Source: Pontibaca methylaminivorans (GTDB taxonomy: Bacteria > Pseudomonadota > Alphaproteobacteria > Rhodobacterales > Rhodobacteraceae). Taken from it: a DNA stretch of 64,000 bases. The stretch spans positions 1,736,001 through 1,800,000 of the forward strand of contig NZ_FTPS01000001.1 of NCBI RefSeq assembly GCF_900156525.1. The letters run 5' to 3'. The translations under genes and the position numbers were made by a program. Under the pieces are notes generated by a model that was given only the letters and a program-made list of their open reading frames with translations, searched no databases and was not told the DNA's origin. Positions 47,308-55,634 of the stretch are shown in pieces. Positions within the stretch are counted from its first letter, which is position 1. The number at the start of each line of letters is the position of its first letter.

Positions 47308-48027
47308 TCAGGATATGCAAAGACGGGTCGTCTGCACCTCGTGGCGCATGGCCGCGGCGTCGAGAGCGGAATAACTTGCGCTCATCCGCTCCGGCGGCGT
47401 GGTGCGTGCGATTTCGGTGCACTCGCGCACCTGCGGGAGGGCGTCGGCGATCATGCGCTGCAATTCCACCTGGCCGATCGGCAGCAAACGGGCGATGACC
47501 GCCGCGAGGTTGGAAAACGATGTCCAGAGATAGGTTTCCACCGCCTGGTCTTCGGAAAAGCCGAGCGCCGCGCAGCCGGTGCCGTAGACCACCGCCTGAT
47601 GGGGAAGTTGACCATCGGCCGAAAGACTTTCGCGCAGCCGGATGACCGGGGCGAGATCAAAGATGTTCTGAAAGGCCGCCAGCCAGGCCTGCCCGGATTT
47701 TTCCGAAGCCTCCCGGCCCTCGCGGGTGAATTTTACCGCGCCGACCAGGCGGTTCAGCGCCACCAGATGCTGTTCCTCGCCATAAAGCGTGTGGCGGAAG
47801 GCCTGGGTGACGGCAACCGCATCACCCTTTGCCAGGTTATGGCGCAACCAGAGGCGGAGACGCTCCGCGGCCTCGGTCGCCGTGCGGATCCGGTGTTCGT
47901 CCAGCCAGTTTTCGAATCCGTAAGACTGCGTGAAGGATCCGGTCGGGAAGGCCGCATTCGTCACCTGCATCAGGAGGAGCATCGGATCCTGCCCGTTTGC
48001 CGGCGGGGGCAGAGCTTTCCCGATCAT
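47308..48027 (-). CDS. ureF: urease accessory protein UreF
   Basis: A 239-residue all-helical protein that bridges UreD and UreG and gates GTP hydrolysis. Recognised from [20 protein letters not shown] (the Pro-Gly-Ser motif of UreF), [20 protein letters not shown] and [22 protein letters not shown] overlap with ureE. Confidence 0.94.
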   Translation of the reverse strand: MIGKALPPPANGQDPMLLLMQVTNAAFPTGSFTQSYGFENWLDEHRIRTATEAAERLRLWLRHNLAKGDAVAVTQAFRHTLYGEEQHLVALNRLVGAVKFTREGREASEKSGQAWLAAFQNIFDLAPVIRLRESLSADGQLPHQAVVYGTGCAALGFSEDQAVETYLWTSFSNLAAVIARLLPIGQVELQRMIADALPQVRECTEIARTTPPERMSASYSALDAAAMRHEVQTTRLCIS

Positions 48028-48605
48028 GTCGCGTCCTCCCCGTGGTCATGGGGGTGATGCTCATGATGTCCGGCATGGGCATGGGTGTGGTCATGGCTGT
48101 GACCGGGGGCATGAACGTGATCATGGCCATGACCGTGACCGTGACGATACCCCTGATCGCCCGTCACCCGGTAGCCTGCAAAGGGGCAGACCACCGGTTC
48201 ATAGGGCTGGCCAATCGAATCCAGAAAGCCGGCCACCATCGGATCGCGCGGCGTCAGAAGGCCGTCATCGGTGAAACGCACCGGGCGGTGCAGATTGCCA
48301 AGCTGCCAGCAGGCCGCGGCCCAGCACAGGGCATCTTTTCCCGGGGCATCCTTTCCCGGGCGTAGCCGGAACAGCTCTTCTTCCGCCGCAAGGACCACGA
48401 TTGCCACACCTTCGGCACGGGCAAGGACGTCGCCGTCCTGTAACTCGGTGCCGCGGGGCAGCGAGATGCGCACGCGCCGCCCGCCTTCGCTCACGGCCAC
48501 CAGATGACCGCTGGCCCGCTGGTCCGCGGTCAGGTGCAGCGGATCAATGGCTGCTCCTACCTCCAGATCCGTGCGATGGCCGATGGTTGCGGTGACGATA
48601 TCCAT
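48024..48605 (-). CDS. ureE: urease accessory protein UreE with His-rich tail
   Basis: Nickel metallochaperone of 193 residues. The N-terminal domain (RASGHLVAVSEGGRRVRISL, PRGTELQDGDVLA) and C-terminal metal domain are followed by a tail of about 35 residues with many His (HGHGHGHDHVHAPGHSHDHT), a nickel reservoir as in Klebsiella UreE. It lies four bases after ureC. Confidence 0.95.
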   Translation of the reverse strand: MDIVTATIGHRTDLEVGAAIDPLHLTADQRASGHLVAVSEGGRRVRISLPRGTELQDGDVLARAEGVAIVVLAAEEELFRLRPGKDAPGKDALCWAAACWQLGNLHRPVRFTDDGLLTPRDPMVAGFLDSIGQPYEPVVCPFAGYRVTGDQGYRHGHGHGHDHVHAPGHSHDHTHAHAGHHEHHPHDHGEDAT

Positions 48606-48609
48606 CGGA

Positions 48610-50322
48610 TCAGCGGAAATAGAAGAGTTGCGTCAGGGGCAGTGTCCGCGCCGGCTTGACCGTCGCCCGGCGGCCATCGACGTAGACGTTATATGTCTCC
48701 GGGTCGATCTCGACATCCGGCATCGAATTGTTGAGATACATGTCGCGCTTCGAGATGGTCCGGGTGTTCTTGACCGGCATCAGCGTCTGGTGGCTGCGCA
48801 GACGGTTGTGCAGTCCGGCATCCAGCGCCGCCTGGGTGACGAAGGAATAGCTGAGGCGGCCCGGGTTCGCGCCAAGCGCGCCATATTGCGGGCGGTATTT
48901 CAACGGCTGCCCGGTCATCAGCGAACCGGCCGGGTCGCCCATGGCGCCATGGGTGATGAAGCCGCCCTTCACGGTCAGCTCGGGCTTGGCGATGAAGAAC
49001 TTGGGCAGCCAGAACACGAGATCGGCCAGCTTCCCGGGCGTGATGGAGCCGACATAGCTGTCGACGCCGAAGGTGATCGCCGGATTGATCGTCACTTTCG
49101 AAAGATAGCGGCGGACGCGGAAATTGTCGTTGCCCGGGGCATCCTCGGGCAGTTTGCCGAACCGCTGCTTGCTGACGGCCGCCAGTTGGAACGCGCGTTG
49201 TGCCGATTCCGCGGCCCGCCCCACGCCCTGGCTGTCGGAGCCGATCATCGAGATCGCACCCAGATCATGCAGCACGTCCTCGGCGCGCATCGTCTCGGCC
49301 CGGGCGCGGCCCTGGATAAACGCCATGTCGGTCGGCACCGCCTTGTTCAGGTTGTGACATGTGATCAGCATGTCGATTTCTTCGTCATAGGTGTTGATCG
49401 AGAACGGGTTGGTCGGATTGGTCGAGGACGGCAGGCAGTTGGGCTCCATCACGCAGCGCATGATATCCGGGGCATTGCCGCCCCCCGCGCCTTCAGCATG
49501 ATAGATGTGCATGACGCGGCCATTGATCGCGGCCATCGTATCTTCGTAATAGCCGGTCTCGTTCAGGGTATCGGCATGGATCTGCACCTGGAAATCGTAT
49601 TCGTCGGCCAGTTCCATGCAGGCCTCGATCGCGGCGGGCGACGAGGACCAGTCTTCGTGGATCTTGAGCCCGGTCGCACCGCCGAGCACGATCTGTTCCT
49701 CGATCGCCCCCTTGGTCGAGGCATTGCCCTTCCCGAAATTTCCGAAGTTCAGCGGAATGTCCGCCATCGCCTCGAGCATACGATGCAGGTTGAAGGCGCC
49801 GGGACATTCGATGCCCACCGTCTTGGGCCCCGAACCGCCGCCGATCACCGTCGTGAAACCCGCGTTCTGGTATTCGTAAAGCTGCTGAACGCTGTCGAAA
49901 TGAGGGTGGATATCGAGGAAACCGGGGGTGACGATCATGCCTTCGACCGAAAGGATGTCGGTTGCCGGCGCCACGATCAGCCCCGGCGTGATGTCCATGG
50001 TGTCGGGGTTGCCCGCCTTGCCGACGCCGACGATCTTGCCGTCCTTGATGCCGATGTCGCCCTTCACGACGCCGAGGACCGGGTCGATGATCACGGCATT
50101 GGTCACCACCAGGTCCAGCGCTCCGTCGCGGGATTTCCATTTCGATGCCTGGCCCATGCCGTCGCGAATGGTCTTGCCGCCGCCAAAGACCATTTCATCG
50201 CCATAGGTGGTGAAATCATGTTCGATCTCGACGACAAGGCCGGTATCCGCAAGGTGGATCTTGTCGCCCTTGGTCGGCCCGTATTGCACCGCATATTCCG
50301 GGCGCGAGAGTTTCATGCTCAT
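48610..50322 (-). CDS. ureC: urease alpha subunit (catalytic, divergent type)
   Basis: Nickel hydrolase that splits urea to ammonia and carbamate; 570 residues. Catalytic and metal residues are all present: HPH in LDIHPHF, carbamylated Lys220 in GLKIHEDW, QIHADTLNE, IYHAEGAGGG, flap Cys-His in TCHNLN, and Asp in GSDSQGVGR. Several usually invariant neighbours differ from classical UreC (THIHF to IHPHF, CHHLD to CHNLN, GGGHAPD to GGGNAPD), so it belongs to a divergent branch. Active urease is still expected. Third gene of ureABCEFGD. Confidence 0.94.
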   Translation of the reverse strand: MSMKLSRPEYAVQYGPTKGDKIHLADTGLVVEIEHDFTTYGDEMVFGGGKTIRDGMGQASKWKSRDGALDLVVTNAVIIDPVLGVVKGDIGIKDGKIVGVGKAGNPDTMDITPGLIVAPATDILSVEGMIVTPGFLDIHPHFDSVQQLYEYQNAGFTTVIGGGSGPKTVGIECPGAFNLHRMLEAMADIPLNFGNFGKGNASTKGAIEEQIVLGGATGLKIHEDWSSSPAAIEACMELADEYDFQVQIHADTLNETGYYEDTMAAINGRVMHIYHAEGAGGGNAPDIMRCVMEPNCLPSSTNPTNPFSINTYDEEIDMLITCHNLNKAVPTDMAFIQGRARAETMRAEDVLHDLGAISMIGSDSQGVGRAAESAQRAFQLAAVSKQRFGKLPEDAPGNDNFRVRRYLSKVTINPAITFGVDSYVGSITPGKLADLVFWLPKFFIAKPELTVKGGFITHGAMGDPAGSLMTGQPLKYRPQYGALGANPGRLSYSFVTQAALDAGLHNRLRSHQTLMPVKNTRTISKRDMYLNNSMPDVEIDPETYNVYVDGRRATVKPARTLPLTQLFYFR

Positions 50323-50373
50323 GGCACTGTTCCACTGTAAGAAGAGAAGGAAAAGAGGCCGCCTGCCGGGCCG

Positions 50374-50883
50374 TCACGTCTTGCTTTCGGCCTTTTTGCC
50401 GAAGGCCTCGTCGGGCCGCTGGCGCGTCTTGTAACGCTCGCCCTCGAAACAATAGCCGTTCTCGCGCAGGCGCCGCACTGCTGCTTCGCGGATCTGTTCC
50501 GAACGCACCGACCCGTTGGTCATGTTGTTCATGCCATAGGCAACCTGACGTCCGACATAGGTGGTAAGCTGCACCTTGCGGGACTGGCCGGGTTCGAAAC
50601 GCACCGCAGATCCAGATGGAATATCCAGCCGGTAGCCGACTGCCGCCGCGCGATCAAAAGCCATGGCGCGGTTGCATTCGGCGATATGGTAATGCGCCCC
50701 GATCTGCACCGGGCGGTCCCCGGTATTGATCATCACCAGCTCCAGCGTGGGGCGGCCGGCGTTGATCTCTATCTCGCCATCGGCGAACTCGATCATTCCG
50801 CATGTTTTCGGGAAACCGACGTCAAAGGCCTCGTCGGGAGTAATTGATTCCGGCAGCGGGGGCGGAGCCCATTTCCTGGACAT
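50374..50883 (-). CDS. ureB: urease beta subunit
   Basis: Structural subunit of 169 residues. Family features are GEIEINAGRPTLELVMINTG, RPVQIGAHYHIAECNRAMAF, YRLDIPSGSAVRFEPGQSRK. A C-terminal extension of about 40 residues (RRLRENGYCFEGERYKTRQR) and an N-terminal extension of about 30 make it longer than minimal UreB (about 105). AAAGGT precedes the ATG. Confidence 0.94.
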   Translation of the reverse strand: MSRKWAPPPLPESITPDEAFDVGFPKTCGMIEFADGEIEINAGRPTLELVMINTGDRPVQIGAHYHIAECNRAMAFDRAAAVGYRLDIPSGSAVRFEPGQSRKVQLTTYVGRQVAYGMNNMTNGSVRSEQIREAAVRRLRENGYCFEGERYKTRQRPDEAFGKKAESKT

Positions 50884-50901
50884 TATGGATACCTTTCACG
50901 C

Positions 50902-51213
50902 TCAGTTGCGAATGGGGTTCATGATGGTCACGAGCTTGGTGCCGTCGGGAAACAGCGCCTCGACCTGCAGAATGGTCATCATCTCGGCCACGCCTTCCAT
51001 GACGTGCTCGCGCTGCAGGATGGTGGCGCCATACTCCATCATATCGGTCAGCATGGGGATCGAGCCCTCGCGCGCCCGCTCCAGGATTTCGTCGGAGATG
51101 AGGGCGATCGCCTCGGGATAATTCAGCTTCAACCCCTTTTCGAGCCGGCGCCGAGACATCTCTGCCGCAACCCAGATCTGCATTCGCTCTTCTTCGCGCA
51201 ACGTCAGATGCAT
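50902..51213 (-). CDS. ureA: urease gamma subunit
   Basis: A 103-residue structural subunit (LTLREEERMQIWVAAEMSRR, LNYPEAIALISDEILERARE, VEALFPDGTKLVTIMNPI). Start MHLTLREEER at 51213 with AAAGGT upstream; the frame is open 11 codons further. First gene of the urease operon, divergent from urtA with a 364-base control region between them. Confidence 0.95.
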   Translation of the reverse strand: MHLTLREEERMQIWVAAEMSRRRLEKGLKLNYPEAIALISDEILERAREGSIPMLTDMMEYGATILQREHVMEGVAEMMTILQVEALFPDGTKLVTIMNPIRN

Positions 51214-51372
51214 AAGACCAACCTTTCGTCCTGTATGATCTTTCACCGGCGCGAATCTTTGCGGCCCCTAACGCCCGGGCCGCTGAATCCGTCCCTGTCG
51301 CCGATGATTTCGGTTCATCAAAACATTCCGGCGGATTCACGGCATCTACCATTCCGGGTAGGTCGATGCCGG

Positions 51373-51400
51373 TTGACGCTTCCAGGCGCAAATGTATGCA
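51373..51400 (+). promoter_or_regulatory. candidate urtA promoter overlapping the NikR site
   Basis: TTGACG (51373-51378) and TATGCA (51395-51400) are separated by 16 bases. The -10-like hexamer is part of the left half of the NikR-type operator, so bound NikR would block RNA polymerase. The assignment is by pattern only; TATGCATA is palindromic and could also serve a leftward start. Confidence 0.4.
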
Positions 51401-51421
51401 TAATATGGAAAAAATGCTTAC
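51394..51421. promoter_or_regulatory. putative NikR operator in the urease/urea-transport promoter region
   Basis: GTATGC (51394-51399), 16 bases, then GCTTAC (51416-51421). This is the 28-base geometry of NikR sites (6-N16-6) and has five of six bases symmetric. The same left half-site and spacing occur at 61200-61227 beside nikR. Confidence 0.6.
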
Positions 51422-51577
51422 GATGCCGTATCCCGTGGAAAGTCAGGCACTTATGCGGATCAATACGGAACCATACCCGAAAAGGTAGTTTCAGCGACGC
51501 AATCCGGCTGCGTAGCATTCCGGTATGAGCGAGCCCTTCAAGAGGCGCGCCACTCAGAACAGACAGCAGGGAAAATC

Positions 51578-52846
51578 ATGAAACGCACGATGCTTTGCGG
51601 AGCGGCGGCTTTACTTATTGCGGGCGGCTCCCTTTCACTGACCGTCACCGGGGCAAAGGCCGCCGGTGACGAGATCGTCCTTTGTACGATTGATGATCTT
51701 TCGGGCGACTTCTCGATCATGTCGACGCCGAAGGTCTATGGCTATCAGCTTGCCGTGAAAGAGATCAACGATGCCGGCGGCATCATGGTGGACGGCGAAC
51801 AGAAGCTGATCCGCCATGTCTCGTATGACGGGCAGTCCGATGTGGCGCGCTACCAGCAACTCGCACAGCGGTGCATCTTCGATAACGAGGCGGATGTGGT
51901 CATGGCCGGCTATACCGGCGCCGAGCGCGAGGCGGCACGCCAGGAGGTGATCCGCAACAAGGTCATCTACTGGCACAACAACCAGGGTGAGGGCGGCATC
52001 GCCGATCACTATTCCTTCTTCTCCGGGCCCACGCCCGAGCAGCAGGTGATGCCGGCCATCAGATACATGATCGAGAACGTCGGTCCGCGCATGACCTTCA
52101 TCGGCGCGGATTACAACTTCTGCCGCGCGGTCGGAGACTGGGTGCGGGCGGCGGCCAATCTCAACGGCGGCCAGATCGAGATGGAGGAATATTTCCCCTT
52201 CGGGGTCTCGCAATGGCAGGCGACGATCGACAGGATCAAGGGCATAGCGCCCGATTTCCAGGTGCACTGCCTTGTCGGCGCCGAACATGCCCAGTTCTAT
52301 CCTCAGGCCTCGGCGGCCGGCCTGAAAACCCCGGTCTGGTCGAACGTGACCATCGCCGACGGTTATGAACACCTGCGCTTCTCGCCGCCGTCGCTGGCGA
52401 ACATGTATGTGTCGCCGGGGTATATCGAGGATATTCCAAGCGAGGAAAGCCGGGCCTTCGCCGAAAAGATCCGCGCCGCGCGCCCGAATATCGCATATGT
52501 CAATGAACACGCCGCTTTCGGCTATGTCGCGACCAAAGCCATGGCGATCGCCTGGGAACGTGCGGGCACGACCGAAACCGAGGCGGTGATCGCCGCACTG
52601 GAACAGGGAGTCTCGATTCCCGACGCGCCCGGCGGCCCGTGGGAGCTTGACGGCAAGCAACACCATGCGGCCATGCACAGTTGGCTGTTCCGGGTCGCCG
52701 ATGATCATTCGCTCGAATTCGTGTCCGATCTCGGGCTCACGGCGCCCTCTTTCCTCAGCGATCTTGGCATTGACCTCACGGCCGACAACCCTTCGCGCGC
52801 CTATCTGCCGCGGGATTTTGCCGACTGGGCCGATTTCTACAAGTAA
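51578..52846 (+). CDS. urtA: urea/short-chain amide ABC transporter substrate-binding protein
   Basis: A 422-residue periplasmic binding protein of the Peripla_BP type I (UrtA/AmiC/FmdD) class. Signal peptide at residues 1-29 (AALLIAGGSLSLTVTGAKAA). The mature part begins EIVLCTIDDLSGDFSIMSTP and contains GAEREAARQEVIRNKVIYWH. It differs from classical UrtA motifs and is close in pattern to amide-binding relatives, so urea is inferred from the adjacent urease. AGGGA lies just before the ATG. A terminator-like hairpin follows. Confidence 0.88.
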   Translation: MKRTMLCGAAALLIAGGSLSLTVTGAKAAGDEIVLCTIDDLSGDFSIMSTPKVYGYQLAVKEINDAGGIMVDGEQKLIRHVSYDGQSDVARYQQLAQRCIFDNEADVVMAGYTGAEREAARQEVIRNKVIYWHNNQGEGGIADHYSFFSGPTPEQQVMPAIRYMIENVGPRMTFIGADYNFCRAVGDWVRAAANLNGGQIEMEEYFPFGVSQWQATIDRIKGIAPDFQVHCLVGAEHAQFYPQASAAGLKTPVWSNVTIADGYEHLRFSPPSLANMYVSPGYIEDIPSEESRAFAEKIRAARPNIAYVNEHAAFGYVATKAMAIAWERAGTTETEAVIAALEQGVSIPDAPGGPWELDGKQHHAAMHSWLFRVADDHSLEFVSDLGLTAPSFLSDLGIDLTADNPSRAYLPRDFADWADFYK

Positions 52847-52852
52847 ACTCCC

Positions 52853-52885
52853 CCTCCCGGCCGTATTGGCCGGGAGGCCCTTTTT
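52853..52885 (+). terminator. terminator-like attenuator between urtA and urtB
   Basis: CCTCCCGGCC (52853-52862), loop GTATT, GGCCGGGAGG (52868-52877), then CCC and TTTTT (52881-52885). A perfect ten-pair stem plus U-run is the textbook intrinsic terminator. Placed seven bases after the urtA stop and 14 before urtB, it should let most transcripts end after urtA, giving excess binding protein over membrane subunits. Confidence 0.85.
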
Positions 52886-52898
52886 GCGGAGGACGCGC

Positions 52899-53789
52899 AT
52901 GGATATCCTGGGCCAGATCACGAGCTACGGTTATCAGTATTTCGACAACGCCGCTTTCCTGGCACTGGCAACGCTGGGTCTCGTGCTGATCTACGGCATG
53001 ATGGGCGTCATCAACATGGCGCATGGCGAACTGATGATGATCGGCGCCTATGTGGCGACCTATTCCTTTCACGCCGGGGTGCCGGTGCCGATTGCGGTGC
53101 TGATGGCCGGAATTGTCGCGGGCGGGGCCGGCGCACTGATCGAGATCCTGATCGTCCGGCATTTCTACAACCAGTTGCTGTCGTCGCTCGTGGTGACATG
53201 GGGGCTCAGCCTGATGGCCAGTCAGGGGATGCTGCTGCTGATGGGCCCGTCCACGCTCAACATGCCGACCCCGCTCGGTTCCTTCACCATCGGCGGTTTC
53301 ACCTTCGGCACCTACCGCATGGTGATGGTGGCGGTCGCCATCGCCCTGATCCTGGGGATCTGGCTTCTGTTCCGCTATACGGGGTTCGGCAAGCGCGCCC
53401 AGGCCACGATGGAGAACGATCGCATGGCGGCGGCGCTCGGCATCAACACGAGGCGCATCTACACATCGACCTTCGCGTTCGGTTCGGCGCTCGGCGGCAT
53501 CGCGGGGGGCATGTTCGCCATGACCGCGGCCGTCTCTCCCTTCTTCGGGCAGGGCTATACCGCGGTTGCCTTCATCACCGTGGTCCTGGGCGGCAGCGCC
53601 AACGCGCTCGGCGGACTTCTGGCCAGTGTCGGCTACCTGTCGACGGCCCAGACGCTGCTGTCCAACATGTTCAACCAGTATATCGGCTATGTCGCCCTGT
53701 TCGGCGCCGCATTCATCGCCCTTCTCCTGATGCCTGCCGGCTTCTCCGCCGCCATCGAGCGGCGTCGCCAGCGCAAGATGCAAAGGTAA
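52899..53789 (+). CDS. urtB: urea/amide ABC transporter permease 1
   Basis: A 296-residue LivH/UrtB-type permease with about eight membrane segments. Conserved parts: LALATLGLVLIYGMMGVINM, AHGELMMIGAYV, and GFGKRAQATMENDRMAAALG (the ATPase-coupling loop). Start at the ATG 52899 with GCGGAGG upstream; the longer frame overlaps urtA as shadow. urtC begins five bases after the stop. Confidence 0.92.
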   Translation: MDILGQITSYGYQYFDNAAFLALATLGLVLIYGMMGVINMAHGELMMIGAYVATYSFHAGVPVPIAVLMAGIVAGGAGALIEILIVRHFYNQLLSSLVVTWGLSLMASQGMLLLMGPSTLNMPTPLGSFTIGGFTFGTYRMVMVAVAIALILGIWLLFRYTGFGKRAQATMENDRMAAALGINTRRIYTSTFAFGSALGGIAGGMFAMTAAVSPFFGQGYTAVAFITVVLGGSANALGGLLASVGYLSTAQTLLSNMFNQYIGYVALFGAAFIALLLMPAGFSAAIERRRQRKMQR

Positions 53790-53793
53790 CCCA

Positions 53794-54909
53794 ATGGCGT
53801 CCATCCGGTCTCTTCTTCGCCGCCTGAACGGCCCGCAGACGCTGGGAAACAGCGCCTGGTTCTGGGGGTTCACCCTGGTACTGATCATCATCGCGGTAAT
53901 GTTGCCGAATTTCGTCTCCCGGTATCAGGTCATCACCGCCAGCAGCTTCTTCATATCGGCGATTCTCGCGCTCAGCCTGTGCCTGATCTGGGGCTATTGC
54001 GGGATCCTCAGCCTGGGCCAGGCGTCGTTCTACTGCATCGGCGGTTACGCGTTCGGCATCATCGGGATCAATACCATTGACGCCCACGGCAATACCTGGC
54101 TGGCGATCCTCGGCGGAATCGCGGTGCCGGCCGGGGCCGCAATGATCCTTGGCCTGATGATGTTCTACCGCCGGCTGCACGGGGTCTATGTGGCGATCCT
54201 GACGCTGGTCGTCTCGCTGCTGCTTGGCCTGTTCATGCGGCAGACCGCCGATCCGGCCTGGCATATCGGCAAGGCCGCGCTCGGCGGAATGAACGGGCTG
54301 AAACCGCTCGCGCCGGGTGATCCGCAGATTCCGACCATCACGCTGGGCGCCGGGTCCCTCGTCGCTGAATTCGACGGCCGCCAGACCTCGTTCTACTGGC
54401 TGTGCCTGGCGGTGCTGGTGCTGGTTTTCCTCGGCCTGCGCCTTCTGGTGAATTCCAGCTTCGGCTACGTGATGCAGGCCTGCCGCGAGGATCTCGAACG
54501 GGCCGAGACCTTCGGCTACGACGTGCGCCGCGTGCAACTCGTGGTGTTCTGTCTCTCGGGCGGAATCGCGGGCCTCGCAGGCACGCTCTATACCGCCTGG
54601 GGCACTTATATCCACCCCGACGGTTTCAGCGTGGCCCCGAACATCCTCGTGGTGATCTGGGTCGCGGTCGGCGGGCGCAAGGATATGATGTCGGTCATCA
54701 TCTCGACCATCGCGCTTTGCTGGCTGTCGCTGCAACTGGCCAGCTACGGCGAGATTTCCCTGTTCGTCCTCGGCCTCATCCTCGTGGTCGCCATGCTGGT
54801 GGCGCGCGAAGGCGTGGTCATGACCATTGGCGGGTGGCTCGGCCGCTGGCTGGCCGTGCCGCGCCGGCGGGGCATCACCACGGATATCAGGAAGGTAACC
54901 GGCGAATGA
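53794..54909 (+). CDS. urtC: urea/amide ABC transporter permease 2
   Basis: A 371-residue LivM/UrtC-type permease with about ten membrane segments. The motif LCLIWGYCGILSLGQASFYC is typical, and CREDLERAETFGYDVRRVQL is the coupling loop. A periplasmic insert (about residues 150-195) distinguishes UrtC-like permeases from LivM. ATGA overlap with urtD. Confidence 0.92.
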   Translation: MASIRSLLRRLNGPQTLGNSAWFWGFTLVLIIIAVMLPNFVSRYQVITASSFFISAILALSLCLIWGYCGILSLGQASFYCIGGYAFGIIGINTIDAHGNTWLAILGGIAVPAGAAMILGLMMFYRRLHGVYVAILTLVVSLLLGLFMRQTADPAWHIGKAALGGMNGLKPLAPGDPQIPTITLGAGSLVAEFDGRQTSFYWLCLAVLVLVFLGLRLLVNSSFGYVMQACREDLERAETFGYDVRRVQLVVFCLSGGIAGLAGTLYTAWGTYIHPDGFSVAPNILVVIWVAVGGRKDMMSVIISTIALCWLSLQLASYGEISLFVLGLILVVAMLVAREGVVMTIGGWLGRWLAVPRRRGITTDIRKVTGE

Positions 54910-55634
54910 ACATGCCAAGCTCTCCCCCCCTCCTTGAAGTGCGCGACGTGGTCAAGGCCTATGGCGGTGTCCGGGCCCTGAATGGCCTTAACCTTTCGGT
55001 CCGGCAGGGCGAGATTCACTGCATTCTCGGCCCGAACGGCGCCGGCAAGAGCACCTTTTTCAAGACCATCATGGGAACGGAACGCCCCACCACCGGCAGG
55101 GTGTTCTACAAGGGGCAGGACGTGACCCGCCTGCCGGCCTATGCCCGGGCGCGGCGCGGGCTGTCGGTCAAGTTCCAGAACCTGCGGACATTCGGCGACC
55201 TGTCCGTCCTGCAGAATCTCTATCCGGCCCTGCGCCGCCGCTTCAGCCCGCCCGAAATACCCGGCAAGGCCGAGGAACTGCTGGCCCGGGTCCGGCTGGA
55301 CGTGTCGCCGGACCGCCTTGTGAAGCATATCTCGCACGGGCAGCAGCAATGGCTGGCCATCGCCACCGCCATGGCCTCGGAGCCGGACCTCCTGCTGCTT
55401 GACGAGCCGACCGCGGGGCTCGGGCCCGAGGAAACCCACCTGACAGCAGAAATCATCCGCGACCTGAATGCCGCGAAGGTCACCGTGGTGGTGATCGAGC
55501 ACGACATGGGCTTCATCCGCTCGCTGTGCGGCCGCACCAGCGTCCTGCATTATGGCGCGCTCTTCGCTCAGGGCACCTTCGAGGAGATGGCGGCGGATCC
55601 GCGCGTGCAGAAGATCTATCTGGGGACCGAGTGA
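54906..55634 (+). CDS. urtD: urea/amide ABC transporter ATP-binding protein 1
   Basis: A 242-residue LivG/UrtD-type ATPase. Walker A GPNGAGKST, signature ISHGQQQWLAIA (SHGQQ, as in UrtD, and not the LSGGQ of most ABC ATPases), Walker B LLLLDEPTAGL and the switch His in VIEHDMGF. The SHGQ signature supports assignment to urea transport. Overlaps urtC by four bases and urtE by one. Confidence 0.92.
   Translation: MNMPSSPPLLEVRDVVKAYGGVRALNGLNLSVRQGEIHCILGPNGAGKSTFFKTIMGTERPTTGRVFYKGQDVTRLPAYARARRGLSVKFQNLRTFGDLSVLQNLYPALRRRFSPPEIPGKAEELLARVRLDVSPDRLVKHISHGQQQWLAIATAMASEPDLLLLDEPTAGLGPEETHLTAEIIRDLNAAKVTVVVIEHDMGFIRSLCGRTSVLHYGALFAQGTFEEMAADPRVQKIYLGTE

Larger units (their letters stand above)
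51214..51577. other. ureA/urtA divergent control region
   Basis: A 364-base gap with no gene. It contains an imperfect hairpin (CGGCATC-TACC ... GGTA-GGTC-GATGCCG, 51340-51371), a rightward -35-like TTGACG at 51373-51378, the NikR-type inverted repeat at 51394-51421, and an ACGCA/TGCGT stem near 51498-51514. The urtA leader after the operator is about 155 bases long and A+T-richer than coding DNA. Confidence 0.6.

Noticed and set aside
51214-51577. Sigma-54/NtrC promoter for nitrogen control of ure or urt
   Set aside because: GGCAC occurs near 51451, but the required GG-N10-GC spacing is not met, so no sigma-54 element can be claimed.
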